64,000 bases of DNA from Metridium senile (taxonomy: Eukaryota; Cnidaria; Anthozoa; Actiniaria; Metridiidae): contig OX459101.1 in the NCBI GenBank assembly GCA_949775045.1, positions 18,247,816-18,311,815 on the forward strand, given 5' to 3'. The position numbers were made by a program, and so were the translations under genes. Below the pieces are notes generated by a model. The model saw only the letters and a list, made by a program, of their open reading frames with translations. It had not been told where the DNA came from and did no database searches. This document shows, in pieces, positions 10,638-22,739 of this stretch. Each line of letters opens with the position of its first letter. Position 1 is the first letter of the stretch.

Positions 10638-12713
10638 CATCATTATCATCATCATCATCATACTAACCACAAGAGTTTTAGGGTTGATATGTTCATCTGG
10701 TAGTAGTCCTTTTCTTGTTTGGTATGTTCTAAGAACATCAGATCTGTCATGTATATCATTGAGATTAGAGACAACTATCAATGAATCAATATGCAGGTGA
10801 TGTCCAAGTACATTTGTCTCTATAGTCCTTTTTCATGCCCTTTACAATTACCGATGTTTTGAAGCGATAAAAGGTACCTGCTCCACAAATAATTGATTTG
10901 TTTTTCTTCTAAGGAACTTCAATGGTTAATATATTCCCATACCTGTGTCTTCGTAAAAATATACATAGTTGAACTACAGCAACCAAACTACCAAGGAGAA
11001 GTGCTGCTGTCAAATAGTCACCCCTCCCTACCCCTACCTCGGGTTATTGTATTCCATACCTGTGTCTTCGTAAAAACATACATAGTTGAACTACAGCAAC
11101 TAAACAACCAAGGACAAATGCTGCTGTCAAATAGTCACCCCTCCCTACCCCTACCTCGGGTTATTGTATTTTGTATTCCATACCTGTGTCTTCGTAAAAA
11201 CATACATAGTTGAACTACAGCAACTAAACAACCAAGGACAAATGCTGCTGTCAAATAGTCACCCCTCCCTACCCCTACCTCGGGTTATTGTATTCCATAC
11301 CTGTGTCTTCGTAAAAACATACATAGCTGGACTACAGCAACCAAACTACCAAGGAGAAGTGCTGCTATCAAATAGTCCCCCCTCCCTACCCCTACTTCGG
11401 GTTATTGTATCCGTACCTGTGTCCTCGTAAAAACATACATAGTTGAACTACAGCAACTAAACAACCAAGGACAAATGCTGCTGTCAAATAGTCTGACGAA
11501 AAAATAAAGTACCATTTAAAAAGTAATTATTAATAAGTGTGAAAATATATGAATAAATATAGCCGCCGCACGGTGTGTTGGCTCAGGGTATTGAAATACT
11601 TGAGAAAAAGTAATGTCTTTGTAATTTAATTTACAAATGGTTTGTCCTTCACGTCTAAGGATGTTAACGTTAAACCAAAGGTCCAATTATCATGATAAAT
11701 TAACATTGTAAGCATATGTATAGATTATAAAAAAGTAATCTAAGGGGGCACTCATTGTTTATGTTTGGGTGAATTATAAGGAGGTTGGGAATTTTGAGGA
11801 GGGTAATGGGTTACCAATTAAAGGAAAGGCTGTGACCATTTGTGAATTTGAAGCAAAAGATCACCCATCCCCTACCCCCATCATAAATATTGAACGCTCC
11901 CTTTCAAAGAAGGTTTTATTACCACACAGCAGAGCTATGATGTTCTTAGGTTTTGCTGCAAAAATGTTTTTCAAAACTGTTATGATCAAGTTGAAGACAA
12001 GTGTGAGCTGTAAACAAAACAAATCAAATATATATTTAAAGGTTTTCAAATGTAATCATTTATTTCAAAGCAGAAAGACATAAAGATGTCTTGGGCATAT
12101 GTATACACGGTGATGGCAAAACCCCTTGAAACGATTTTGGACAACAATGTTGACAAAATGTGATAACGTATTTTCGTCTATAAAATCCTCCCCTCCTCCT
12201 AAATCAACATTACATTACGGCTCAAGCATTGCCCAGCCCAATAATACTAACATCAACTAGGGGGAGGGGTAGTATGATGCGAATACCTGTGACTTGTAAA
12301 ACCAAGTCAACTAATTTTTTGTCCAAGATTGTAGTTGCTCCCGCCTTCGCCGCTCGTCTGTCCCGGTGTCCGATTAGAGCCCTGGTATTTGATGCAGTGA
12401 TAAATGAAGTTATGGAATAGTTTTGCGTTAACAAGTACCGCTGTACTGTTAGACAAAAGGCGCATTTGCACAGGTTACGCACGAGAAATTACTACCGGTA
12501 AACAATAAAAACACATCTAAATTTACTCCTGATCGAGATTATCCCTGTGCAAATGTGCAAATGTGTCTGTACTAGATAAAATGGAACTGGAGGATTGAAA
12601 AGAAATCATCAACAAGATCAATGATAAGTACCTGATAGACGAATATGAAAGACACAAACACTGCTGATAGAAACTGTGTTGAAAACTTGAAGTCTGAAAG
12701 CAATGGAAAGCAC

Positions 12714-12751
<38 letters not shown>

Positions 12752-15700
12752 TTGAAGAAAAGTATGAAACTTATAATTACTCAGTCAGGTCTGTTAGTAT
12801 TTTTTTCTGTTTCCAAATGCCCAACAGCTCTATATGTAGAAATACATGAGAAAAATATAAATTGCCCTTATTGGCGGGACTTCTAGTCCGATGTGTTAAC
12901 CACTGTACACCACAAGGGCCAATCACGCTGGACACGCAGCCGGCGATGTATAGAACAGGGCAACTATAGGGGTCACAGGGCGATATTTTAAAATCTCTAA
13001 GGGAAAGTTGAAAAATGTCAATTTTCATTGAATTTTTTCTCTTTATTTACTCATACACCGAACGCATTTCAGTTCAATATACCGCTTCTATATATAAGCC
13101 ATTTAGGCGAGCCTTGGTTATTTGGCTAATAATAAAGATATCAATACCTGGTCGTGATACATATATCTTGTGTTTCAAAGTCACATACCAAGGTTCATTC
13201 TCCTGTGCCACTCTGAAAAAAAAACTGTCCAATAAGTTGAGTCGAGTTAAGTCGATTCAGGTCAAGTCAAATCAGACTAAGTCAAGTGAATAAGTCAAAT
13301 CAAATCGTCGGTCAAGATACTATATTGTCATTTTCATTATATAATATGCAAATATGCAAATATTTTACACGTTTACTGCCTTTTCCCTCATTTTACAGGT
13401 CACGTGTCCCGTCACGTGACATGATTTACCCTGATGTATGTTCTGCTGCTGTAGATATTATCAGATATTTAGATAATGGTCCACTTCTATTTTTCTTCAA
13501 GAAGAAAAAGCAAAATAAACGGCATTACAACGTGTAGTCTGGAGTCCGTGGGGATGAAGGGACTGGGTACGAAAACACCTCCTTATCTAGGAACGCATAC
13601 CACATTTCAACTCTACGAACTACCTAGCATTGTTGAGAAGGTCATTATCTACCAAAATCAAGTGTCAAACCTTTTCTGTGGTGATGGTTGAACCAAAATT
13701 TCCATTTTCGGCTCCCTGCTCCCTGATTAAAGTCCATTAAAGTCAAGTCAAGTCAAAGAAAGAAAAGACAAGTCGATTCGAGTCAAGTCAAGGTCAGGTT
13801 AGGTCAGGTCAGGTCAAGTCAAGTCAAGTCAAATCAATCAAGTCAAGTCAAGTACCTTTTTCTGTGTAGTCTGTTTTCAAACAGCATGACAACATGGTTT
13901 CTGTCAATGTCTTCAGCAATAGATTCATCTTGTTCTCTTATGTTCAGCTGTAATAAACATTGGGGCCTCTTAAATACGGACATAAACTACAATACTCAAG
14001 TATCACGTTTTTTATCACCGCTGTAATATTTGATAAAATATATTCACAAATTTCGAGCCAAGCAGGGAAAATACTACAGCTTTAACAATAGTTAACTGTG
14101 TAGCAGTCTGTTAAGTCCTGTAAAACTGTCATAATTGTAAATTACGGTATAGGATTGTGCGCTTTCATATTGCAGTCCTCCATATTTCTCTTGCACTATT
14201 AATATTATTTGGCTCACACTCGTCAACACTAGTCTAAAAATACTATACAACTTACAAAGATGTCGTGACAAGTTGCGTGACGCGAGTAATGCTGTTTTAG
14301 GTGTCCGAAGAGAAGAACTGCGTAGCTGCCGCAGAGCAGGATGGTACAAATCACTGATGGTAGAAACATCAGTATGTCTTCATATAACACAAATGACAGA
14401 CCCTGGAAAAAGACATTAACTCATTTATTTGTTCATCGTCAGAAAAACCGAACAGTCATGCGCATTAGTAACGCGACACAACGCGACAAAAAATCGACAG
14501 GCTTATGCTCTCAAGTTAACAGAGAATGTAGGGAACCAGAATTTCCTATCCTTGATAACAACCGCGTCATTGAAACAACTTTTCCCCCTCTAGGTTGATT
14601 AACCTAATTTTATGCTATTTAACAAATCGCACATAGTTTTTCATTGTCTGTCCTGTTATTGATCATAGATGGCGTCAAAAAATGTTCAAAACTCAAGTGG
14701 AACCACGAGCGTAGCGAGTGGTTTCACTGCAAAGTTTTGAACATTTTTTGACGCCATCTATGATCAATAACAGGACAGACAATGAAAAACTTTGTGCGAT
14801 TTGTTTTTTACAACACAAAGCAAACAAGTTGAATGTCAGTTATATGGCGAATGTGTCACGCATCGACCTTCATGCAACGGCAGATCACATTGCGAAAATA
14901 ATCAAATTCAATCACAAAGGAAGGCAAAAATTACATTTTTATTGAGAAATACAGATAGCATTTTCTTTTCAAAAAGCTAAGTGAAGTTCTAACGCATTAA
15001 AACAACGACAAAAACGACCATAAAACATTTTACAATCTAGCTTTCAAAACATGACATGATAAAAAATACCGTCAAAACGTTATCAAATCAAAAACACACA
15101 ACTTTTTTTCACTTTAAATTAAAAATGGCAAATAAAGTCATTCACACAAGCGCTTTAGGAATGGTTTTCATCGAAAATATTTCTGGACATGTTTTTGATG
15201 AAAAAATTTTCGACGGCTAGCGACCGTTAAAAATTTGACAAAAAAAGTTGAAAAATTATATAAAATACAAATGACAAACAATCCATGCAAACATAATGAC
15301 ATTTATTGGAATTTTCTACTTACATTAAGTCAATTCCCATTCATAATCTTTCCATAAACATGTTTTTATCGGACTTTTTTGGTGGAAACACCTTCGTGTA
15401 AATCGCAAACTTTCCTTTGACTTTGCACAAGTGTTGCGTGACACGACGACGTAATCTATTGTCAATAGCCAAAAATGACGCCATTTCATGTGTCTGTCCT
15501 TTTATTGAACATAGCTCTTATCCAATTAGCTTGCGAGATTTCAAACAATTGTTGTAAAAAATAAAAGCACAGAAACAACGCCAAAACGTTAAAATGTCTG
15601 TCGGTTTTACAACTTATAACTTTGTATGGTTTCCAGCCCTCATTCCTTTGTCAAATGACCGATTTGCTCAAAATTACTCTATTATTACGGTCTCAAGCTT

Positions 15701-18700
15701 AGGGACAATATGTTTATGTAAGAGTTACATACCGAGAATGAATTGCCATATATATATCCCGCGGGCCGCATATATAGATATATAGGCTTATAGCCGAACA
15801 TTCGAGATCCGGGTTTATATCTAGATTTAAAAAACTCATTAATAATTCATGACCATTTTGTCCAATCCGATGCTCCTCTCTGGTCACGAGGAAAGCATTG
15901 TATATCGCATAATCTACGGCTGAAACGCGGAGGGATTTGAATGCGGCCCAGGGGAATGATGATGTACAATAGAAGAACAATGGAATGCAAATGAACATGA
16001 AGCATTATATAATGGCACATGTGTCATTATATAATGCTTCATGTCCATAATTCAGATATTACCCTTTCCCCATCCCCCAACTCTACTGACGAGTGAACAT
16101 CAGACTTCAAAATAATTTACTTTTAGATTTTTGGCGAAAAAAGTCTTTGATCATGAGTACCAATGCCAGGATTCGAACCGAGATCTTCTGCTTGGTTGTA
16201 TCCGAGCTTTAAGCCATTATACCACTGAGGCAATCGATGAAAATTTTGCAACGAAATGTCATCAAGTTCATTAGCATTCAAGTTGGTTAACATTCCTCTA
16301 TTATTAGTGTAGATCAATTCCCAAATGCAAACAACCTTCCGTTTTCTTTTGTTTCATCGATATTGGACAAAATGGTCATGAATTACTAATGAGTTTTTTA
16401 AGCCGTTCAATAAACTCGCAGAACGTGTTTTATCAGGTTATAATCCCTTGGGCTTCGCCCTCGGGATTTTAAACCTGATAAAACACTCCTGCTCGTTTAT
16501 TAAACTATACATAACCCATGAATTGGTATAATGAGGGGTTTATATCGGAGATACATCCCTATGAATAACAAAGAAAACCGTGTCAAGTGTGAAATAATGT
16601 CTGTTTTCCCCTTCTGGTTTGATTCATTGGTCATATGTTAATATGGTCTCCCTATTTTCAAATGAATCGGCCACAAACTCATGTCGGTTTTAGACAATTT
16701 GTTTCAGTATTATTCAGGTTTCAAGACATTGGCAAATGTTTTGTTGACGTTCGTCTTTTGTTTGCACCAAACAGTCATCACAATAGAGCGTAATTATAAG
16801 CTATTGTATTTGAGTCGCGATTTTCAAATATGTGACAAATTCTTTGTATTTCAATAACAAAATTAATATGCAAGAGCACACGAACGGCAGTTTTGTTTAA
16901 AAAAAAACATTGATATAGAAAATGTTATTCCATCGTAGCTCACTACAGCTTGAATTTTCTGGCCCCTGAAGCCGATTAAATGATATTCTTCTATTTTCAT
17001 TCCTGCGCCAAGTTTATCATTGAAATAGCATAAGTACCGTAAGCAAATATATTTGACAAAAGACAATGCATTTGATTGGCATCTATATATGCTTCATATA
17101 TGCTGGTTGGTGTGAAACAATTCAACAAACTAATATGTATATCTTGGTAGGCAATAAAGTAGAATAAAATGATAACTTACATTCTGCTCCCACATATTTC
17201 GTGTTTGTTCATCATATGAGCATCCCAGATACAGAACCAAACTGACAATACACCTAGTATGTGAAAAATAGAGCTATTTTAACGAAACTTGCATTCATGT
17301 TCTGGTCTCTCTCTGCTGCTCTATATGCTAATAACGATAAATTAAAACACTGTCAATTATGATGATAGTGAGGATAACAACAAGATGATAATAATGTTAT
17401 CAATGTGAATGAGCAAGGAAATAAAAACATGCAGTTAACTGACCTGATGAAGGCATATACAAGACCTATGATGTATCCAATAGCTTGATATTCAGCATGA
17501 ACACAAGCTAAATACGGATAGTTGATGATCCCATACACAATCGTCATCAAAATGCCTACAAAAGCTAACAAAAAAAACATATAACTCAGTCAGCCAGACA
17601 GCCAGCCAGCCAGAATTGCTAAAAGGTGTGATCAGTATTTTCAACTGTCTGTCTGTTTCCATGTGTATGTCTGTCTGTCACCCTGCATCTGTCTGTCTCC
17701 ATGTGTCTGTCTGTCTGTCTGTCACCCTGCATCTGTCTGTCTCCATGTGTCTGTCTGTCTGTCACCCTGCATCTGTCTGTCTCCATGTGTATGTCTTGTA
17801 GTGAAGAATATACACGATTAAGCCGTGAAAGTAGGCTTTATTATTAGTTATATTTTTGGCGACAGCGTGCATTTGCACTTTTTTACGCGTGTGATTCTCT
17901 AAAGACATTTGGAGTGTGTTAGTAATTGTGTAAATTTATTGCTTTGAGTACTTCTTAATTAACAATACTGTTGATTTCTTCGTGCACTTTGCTTTAAAAG
18001 CATCTCTAAAAGCGCAGCTAGCGAAAGCCGTTTTCTCCAATTCTACTTCAATACTTGGAATATCTATCCATTTGCAGCTCTCAGTCGACATTGAATATTT
18101 CTAACTTTAATATGGTGACTTGGGGTGGCTTGACAAGTTTACCCGCGTTCATCAGGTCACCGATAGAAATTAATAAACTGTCTTAGGCATACATACTTGC
18201 CTAGTACTAGGTTGTGCTACGGCTTTGGATCGTGAGGATTTCACAGTAGCCCCCTTTAGTACTTGCTTCTTTGCATGTGAGAAATTTTCCTTCTTTGGTT
18301 GAAGAAAGCGAATACAGAAACTCTTTTTCCTTTTATTTGCTCCATTTTATTACAGGACGCCCTGTCTGATGCCAGAAAATCACACGATCCTGTTGGGGCC
18401 TAGTAGACATCGCCAACTATTCCGGACTTCCGCCAGTCATCGAGGCCAGCGGATACCATGTGTAAAATAGAAAGTAAACACCGATTCGGGAATCCAAGAT
18501 AGAATCAAAATCGATTGTACAAAACTAAGTTAAATACGATTCTTTTAGTCAATTTAACACCAAAGGATATTGAGGCAACTATCAAACTGTAACTCTTGAA
18601 CATTTGTAGAGTTCAATGTTATAAAATTGGTAATTTGCAAGCGAAATAACAACGACATGCCGACGATCTGAGCAAAGCCACAGGGAGCCCAAGCTCGCTC

Positions 18701-21700
18701 AGGCCCGCACTCAGTGAAACCCAACTTTCTTGCTACGGTTTGCCTTTTCTTTAACAACTATCCCATTAAACTTAAAAAGAAAAGTTAAAACCTCGTTCGA
18801 TCGACGACAAATTTCACACAAGCAATTTATGATGTATCTAGTTTATGGAACCGCCACGGTAAATGAGGTAACAAGCTTTGACTTTGAAAAATGATGCTCT
18901 GAAAATCACACCTTTCGTGTTTTTCTTGCAATTTTACAATCTGAATATTTCTGAATACAGAGCATGTAGGGAAAGAAAACTGAACTATCGAAATGAAAGG
19001 TTTCTATTCAATAAATAAAGCTATGTTTGGTAAAAATCAAATGCTTTAATGTCATATAATATATTTCCAGTTAGGTAAATTGACAAATCCTTACCGATAG
19101 TTTATAATTCGAAAATAACTTTCACCCTCTACACATTTCTTTGTAAAAGCTGATAAAATTATCTACCGCTTTTATGTAGCACCGCTGACCTTGTGAGTGG
19201 GCGCATGGCCGGAATAGTTGGCGATGATCGCTCACAGGCTTCTTTTATGGTTTCGATGGACAATTCCTCGTATTCTACGAACGGGACAAAGTCCCTTGTG
19301 TCTATAGCCTGCGTTGCAGACCCTTGTAAGCGCTCGAAACGTCTCCCGCCAACAAGCGTCTGCGCGCCGAGAGCAAAAATTCCATACTGATGACGTTGGA
19401 ATGCAGTCACGCAATACATGAGTTAACAGCAGTAACGCCGATAAACATGATAAACTAGGAATGGCGATGCCGTCCGTGAAGTTTCTTCTATATTCTGGAT
19501 TAATTCACTCACTGAAAGCCAGTTAAATGCTTTATTTAGCTTTTCTAATGGAAAAGATGCATTCGTTAGCCTTGCACAGACAATTCAATTATTTTTCAGG
19601 TTGTTCCTCTCATCGAAATAGATGGCTTCGAACTTCCTCAATTATTATCGTCGTTTCTCCGCTGCCATCATGAAAGACCAAATGAATTATCTTCAGAGCA
19701 TATATCGGAGACGAATATAAGCACATTAGTCTGTGATAAAAGCAAAACTATGACAACAGTGACTTATCGAACCGCCAGCGAAAGTTCACACGCCGTATGA
19801 ATATCTTAATTTAATGCATCGGATGCATGAGTCCTTCTCAAATCTCGCCATTAGATTGTAATAATTCGCTTTAATGTCTGATTAATGTCACAAATGTGCT
19901 CCATGAAATCATTATTTTTGAATGAATATAACTGTATATATATAAGTGTTGTTTGAGTTTATTGAAGATTTTATTACAAATAACGAAGAACTCTTGTGTA
20001 TTAAATTAAGTCGGTAAAAGTTCACGGCGTTGCATGAAATCCTTCTCAAATCTCGACATGAGATTTTGATAATTCGCTGCAATGTATCATTCTTGTCTTT
20101 AATATGCTCTATGAAACCATTATTTTGAATAAATATAACTGTAGAAGTGTTGTTTGAGTTAAAATTTCAGTCAAAGAAGCGAAACCACTCTTGATTTGCA
20201 TATGAGGTGTCAATTAAACAAAATTGTCCAATCAGCGCTTTTGACCCGATGTGGGTCAAAGAACGTCATCAGTATGGAATTTTTGCTCTCGGCGCGCAGA
20301 CGCTTGTTGGCGGGAGACGTTTCGAGCGCTTACAAGGGTCTGTAACGCAGGCTATTGTGTCTAGAGGTTCGTACTTTTTTAGCCGTCCTGAAGGCATGGA
20401 AGCCATTCGTTAAACTAAAATATCTTTCGGAACTTTGCCATGTCCTCGCTTCTCCTCGAATTCTCCTCGACCGTTCCAATTTTGGCCGATTTTTTTTTTT
20501 TTTTTTAAAAACATCCCAAGACTCTGTGGGCTTTCTTTTTTTTCATTTTCGTGGCAATTTTTGCATCACAGTCTAACCACACGTGGTTTCTTATGCAATA
20601 TATTCGCAAAGGATCATATGATACGCTGATAATGATTTTTTAAGGGGCCGGCCGAGCGAGATAATTTTTGTATTAAAAAAGAAAAATCAACTGGTACTTT
20701 AATTTATAAATAATAGTATTTAATATTATTCAATAATTTTATTTTAAATAATAAATAAAACGTTTTAGACTTTACTTTTGAAATCAATTTCATACTAAAA
20801 TTGAACATGAATTCAAAATTAAAATAGAAATCACAATGGAAATTGAAAAGGAAATTAAAATAAGAATAAAAATGGAAATGGAATTCGAAAAGTATAGTGT
20901 AAAAATGGATGATAACCATGGGCCACCATACTGCTGACCTTCACAACTAAGAACGAATCTCCGCAGACCTACGCGGGCACTTACACAGGTAGTCCAAGTA
21001 ATATAATAATAAACAGTGTTTTGGTTAATGTTTGGTACATCAATGTCAACTACTAACAGTAAATGTCTGTCTGTCATCCTTTGTTTTAGTATAACCAGTA
21101 TTTTACCTTTCATGTATGGTGTTTTAGGTAAGTTTTTAGATGCACTGCTCATGGGCAACTCTGGAAACAATGTCTGAAAAAACATTGCAAAGCAGGAGGA
21201 CGCTGTTGCACCAAATGCAAGAATGATAATCAACTTGTTTCTTTCTTTGCCAAGAAAGTCTACAGGCCTGTAAATATGACACAGAATACCGTTAGGGAGG
21301 GGTGGGTGTGTATAAAGTGTGTAGGGAGGGGAGGGCGTGTACAAAGTGCTAGAGAGGGGAAGGTGTATACAAAGTGTGAAGGGAGGGGAGGGTGTGTACA
21401 AAGTGTGTAGGAAGGGGAGGGCGTGTACAAAGTGTGTAGGGAGGGGAGGGCGTGTACAAAGTGTGTAGGGAGGGGAGGGTGTGTACAAAGTGTGTAGGAA
21501 GGGGAGGGCGTGTACAAAGTGTGTAGGGAGGGGAGGGCGTGTACAAAGTGTGTAGAGAGGGGAGGGTGTGTACAAAGTGAATAGGGAGGGGAGGGTGTGT
21601 TCAAAGTGTGTAGGGAGAGGAGGTTGTGGACAAAGTATGTAAGGAGAGGAGAGAGCGCAAAAAGTGTGGAGAGGGTGAGAGCGAAGTTTTCTAGGGAGGG

Positions 21701-22232
21701 GAGGGTGTGAATAGTATGTATAAAGTATGATGTTATAATAATGTCCATAACTCACATGGGAAGACCTGGTCGTCCATTCAATAGGTCAGGTTTCAACTTA
21801 ACTCTCTTCTTCATGAAGCCCAGCACAAGGATTATTATCATCTAAAACAACAACAACAACAAAATGTCTGTCTGTCTGCCTGATTGTCTCTCTGTCTCCT
21901 TGTAAGCTGTCTGTCTGCCTGTTGGCTGTCTTAAAACCTCAAAGACACTCAAGGAATTTAAAACAAAACTTTAAATTATTTAATAAACTTTGTAACTAGT
22001 ATAATTTATAATGTAAAGTAATCTATTGTATATTTAACAAATCGCACACAGTTTTTCATTGTCTGTCCTTTTATTGATCATAGATAACGACAAAAAATGT
22101 TTAAAACTCAAGTGAAACCACCAACGTAGTTAACTGTCTATTTGTCTGTCTGTCTTGTTTCTATCAAATGAACCAGTTCTTACCGCTGGTCCCAACAATC
22201 CCACGTCATAACTGTATCCATCAACAAGGCAG
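9378..22232 (-). CDS. STRA6-like gene A, exons 1-14 of 18 seen
   Basis: Multi-pass membrane protein of the STRA6 family; in vertebrates these move retinol across the plasma membrane. Exons on plus coordinates, 5' to 3': 22184-22232, 21756-21841, 21107-21267, 17444-17564, 17181-17253, 14256-14402, 13856-13947, 13148-13212, 12632-12693, 11923-12007, 11417-11492, 10668-10743, 10345-10393, 9378-9504. All introns are GT-AG and phases agree throughout with no stop. Family signs are NGRPGLP running into PVDFLG across exons 2-3, a hydrophobic exon 6, and KFSTQFLSAVF in exon 9. The last four exons should lie left of the window, beyond the insertion in intron 14. The first coding exon was not recognised. 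Exon 11 is followed by four extra copies. Confidence 0.85.
9581..9633. repeat. (GAGAT)n microsatellite
   Basis: About ten pentamer copies in intron 13 of gene A. Confidence 0.9.
9662..9877. mobile_element. MITE with about 37-bp terminal inverted repeats
   Basis: GGCTACATTTACACGGTACC at the left end is mirrored at the right end (GTGTAAACGTAGCC), with inner CGGTCAAA motifs also inverted. It lies in intron 13 of gene A. No coding capacity; target duplication not resolved. Confidence 0.65.
10211..10293. repeat. (CAGT)n microsatellite
   Basis: About twenty tandem tetramers in intron 13 of gene A. Confidence 0.95.
10437..10662. repeat. (ATC)n-rich intron 12 of gene A
   Basis: Intron 12 (10394-10667) consists almost wholly of ATC/ACC trinucleotides. 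The same repeat fills intron 12 in genes B and C. Long Ile or Met/Val frames across it are repeat artefacts. Confidence 0.9.
10943..11376 (-). repeat. Four extra tandem copies of exon 11 of gene A
   Basis: Copies lie at 10943-11018, 11060-11135, 11184-11259 and 11301-11376, downstream of the canonical exon 11 (11417-11492). Each is exactly 76 bp, in the same phase, encoding a membrane segment like AVVQLCMFLR, and each has a good GT donor. Only the canonical copy has a pyrimidine tract with AG. The extra copies are preceded by a purine-rich stretch (GGTAGGGAGGGG) with TG or GG where AG should be. They are therefore probably unspliceable repeats, although a distant or non-canonical acceptor is possible. 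Confidence 0.85.
12717..12750. repeat. (TA)n microsatellite
   Basis: Pure TA dinucleotides just upstream of exon 9 of gene A. Confidence 0.95.
13238..13855. repeat. (AAGTC)n-rich intron 7 of gene A
   Basis: AAGTC pentamers at about 13238-13300 and 13735-13850 flank about 430 bp of unrecognised sequence. Genes B and C carry the same pentamer in the same intron. Confidence 0.85.
14621..14805. mobile_element. Hairpin element, arms about 72 bp
   Basis: AACAAATCGCACATAGTTTT begins the left arm and its inverse ends the right arm at 14805. A single arm of the same family lies at 22030-22130. It is in intron 5 of gene A. Confidence 0.7.
15991..16048. repeat. Near-perfect palindrome
   Basis: CATGAAGCATTATATAATG is followed by its inverse around a CACATGTG centre. 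Confidence 0.8.
16157..16236 (-). repeat. tRNA-like sequence, probably a SINE head or tRNA relic
   Basis: The minus strand shows a box A-like stretch (TTGCCTCAGTGGTATAATGG) and a perfect box B (GGTTCGAATCC). The boxes are about 54 bases apart, and the stems do not form a normal cloverleaf, so it is not called as a tRNA gene. Confidence 0.45.
16406..16506. repeat. Hairpin element
   Basis: Arms TTCAATAAACTCGCAG and its inverse surround GGGCTTCGCCC. One arm recurs at about 54278-54308. Confidence 0.7.
17641..17797. repeat. CTGT/CACCCTGCAT minisatellite in intron 3 of gene A
   Basis: Repeats of GTCTGTCTCCATGTGT joined by CACCCTGCATCT. The same repeat lies in the same intron of gene B (44640-44975). 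Confidence 0.9.
17800..21106. other. Large part of intron 3 of gene A, transposon-derived
   Basis: No gene recognised. An inverted pair lies at about 19302-19393 and 20268-20366, containing CAGTATGGAATTTTTGC and CTTGTTGGCGGGAGAC. This suggests one element with inverted ends. The 86-codon frame inside it is not supported as a gene. Confidence 0.45.
21296..21720. repeat. G-rich minisatellite filling intron 2 of gene A
   Basis: The unit is about 28-29 bp, around GTGTACAAAGTGTGTAGGG followed by AGGGGAGGG. It occupies nearly all of intron 2. Gene B has the same array at 45182-45490. The plus strand has G-runs suited to quadruplexes; the transcript would be C-rich. Confidence 0.9.
22030..22130. 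mobile_element. Single arm of the 14621-14805 hairpin family
   Basis: Begins TAACAAATCGCACACAG and matches the left arm of 14621-14805 for about 90 bases, in intron 1 of gene A. Confidence 0.65.
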
Positions 22233-22739
22233 CTTAAAGATAACAAATCAATAAATTAATGAGTGTTTTCAAGTGGTATATTTCTCAGCCATGTCGAGAT
22301 TCCGAACGACAAACCAGGGACTCTAAAGCCCAGAGGGGGACTCGGCCAAAGTGAAGCTAGCCTGAGATTCGTAGCCTGAATTTTCAAGTTGCTTGAGATT
22401 TATATTCATTTCCTGGGTTAGGTCAACAATACCACAAGATCTGACAGTTATTATTTGTGTACTCAAAAAAACATGTCCTATCTCATCGAGAAAGTTGAAA
22501 AGGAGATCAATAATTTTGTATGGAATAATAAAAAGCCGAAAATAAGATATACTAGCTTAATTGGGAAATTAAAACAATACAATGAAATTGAAGAAAAGAT
22601 TGCTAAAAAAAAATAATGAAATAAATAGAGTCTCACCTTCAAAAATAGGAACCTCTTACAATCCCATTAGCTCAAAAATAGGAAATAAACCAATTTTATA
22701 AAATTTTATAAAACGAAAGTATATTATTTTATAACATAG

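Larger units (their letters stand above)
14806..17180. other. Rest of intron 5 of gene A
   Basis: No gene seen. It holds a palindrome (15991-16048), a tRNA-like stretch (16157-16236), an inverted pair (15826-15880 with 16350-16405) and a hairpin (16406-16506). The open frames here are short and lack support. Confidence 0.5.

Noticed and set aside
10943..11376. Mutually exclusive alternative exons
   Set aside because: Not called, because the extra copies have no AG acceptor or pyrimidine tract. Kept as a repeat and as a finding.
16157..16236. Functional tRNA gene
   Set aside because: Box spacing is too wide and a normal cloverleaf with anticodon stem does not form.
19159..19419. 86-codon minus frame
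   Set aside because: Part of an inverted repeat copied at 20268-20366; the frame is not preserved in the copy.
20790..21755. 321-codon minus frame
   Set aside because: It joins the intron 2 minisatellite, the true exon 3 of gene A and intron sequence. Only the exon 3 part (21107-21267) is coding.
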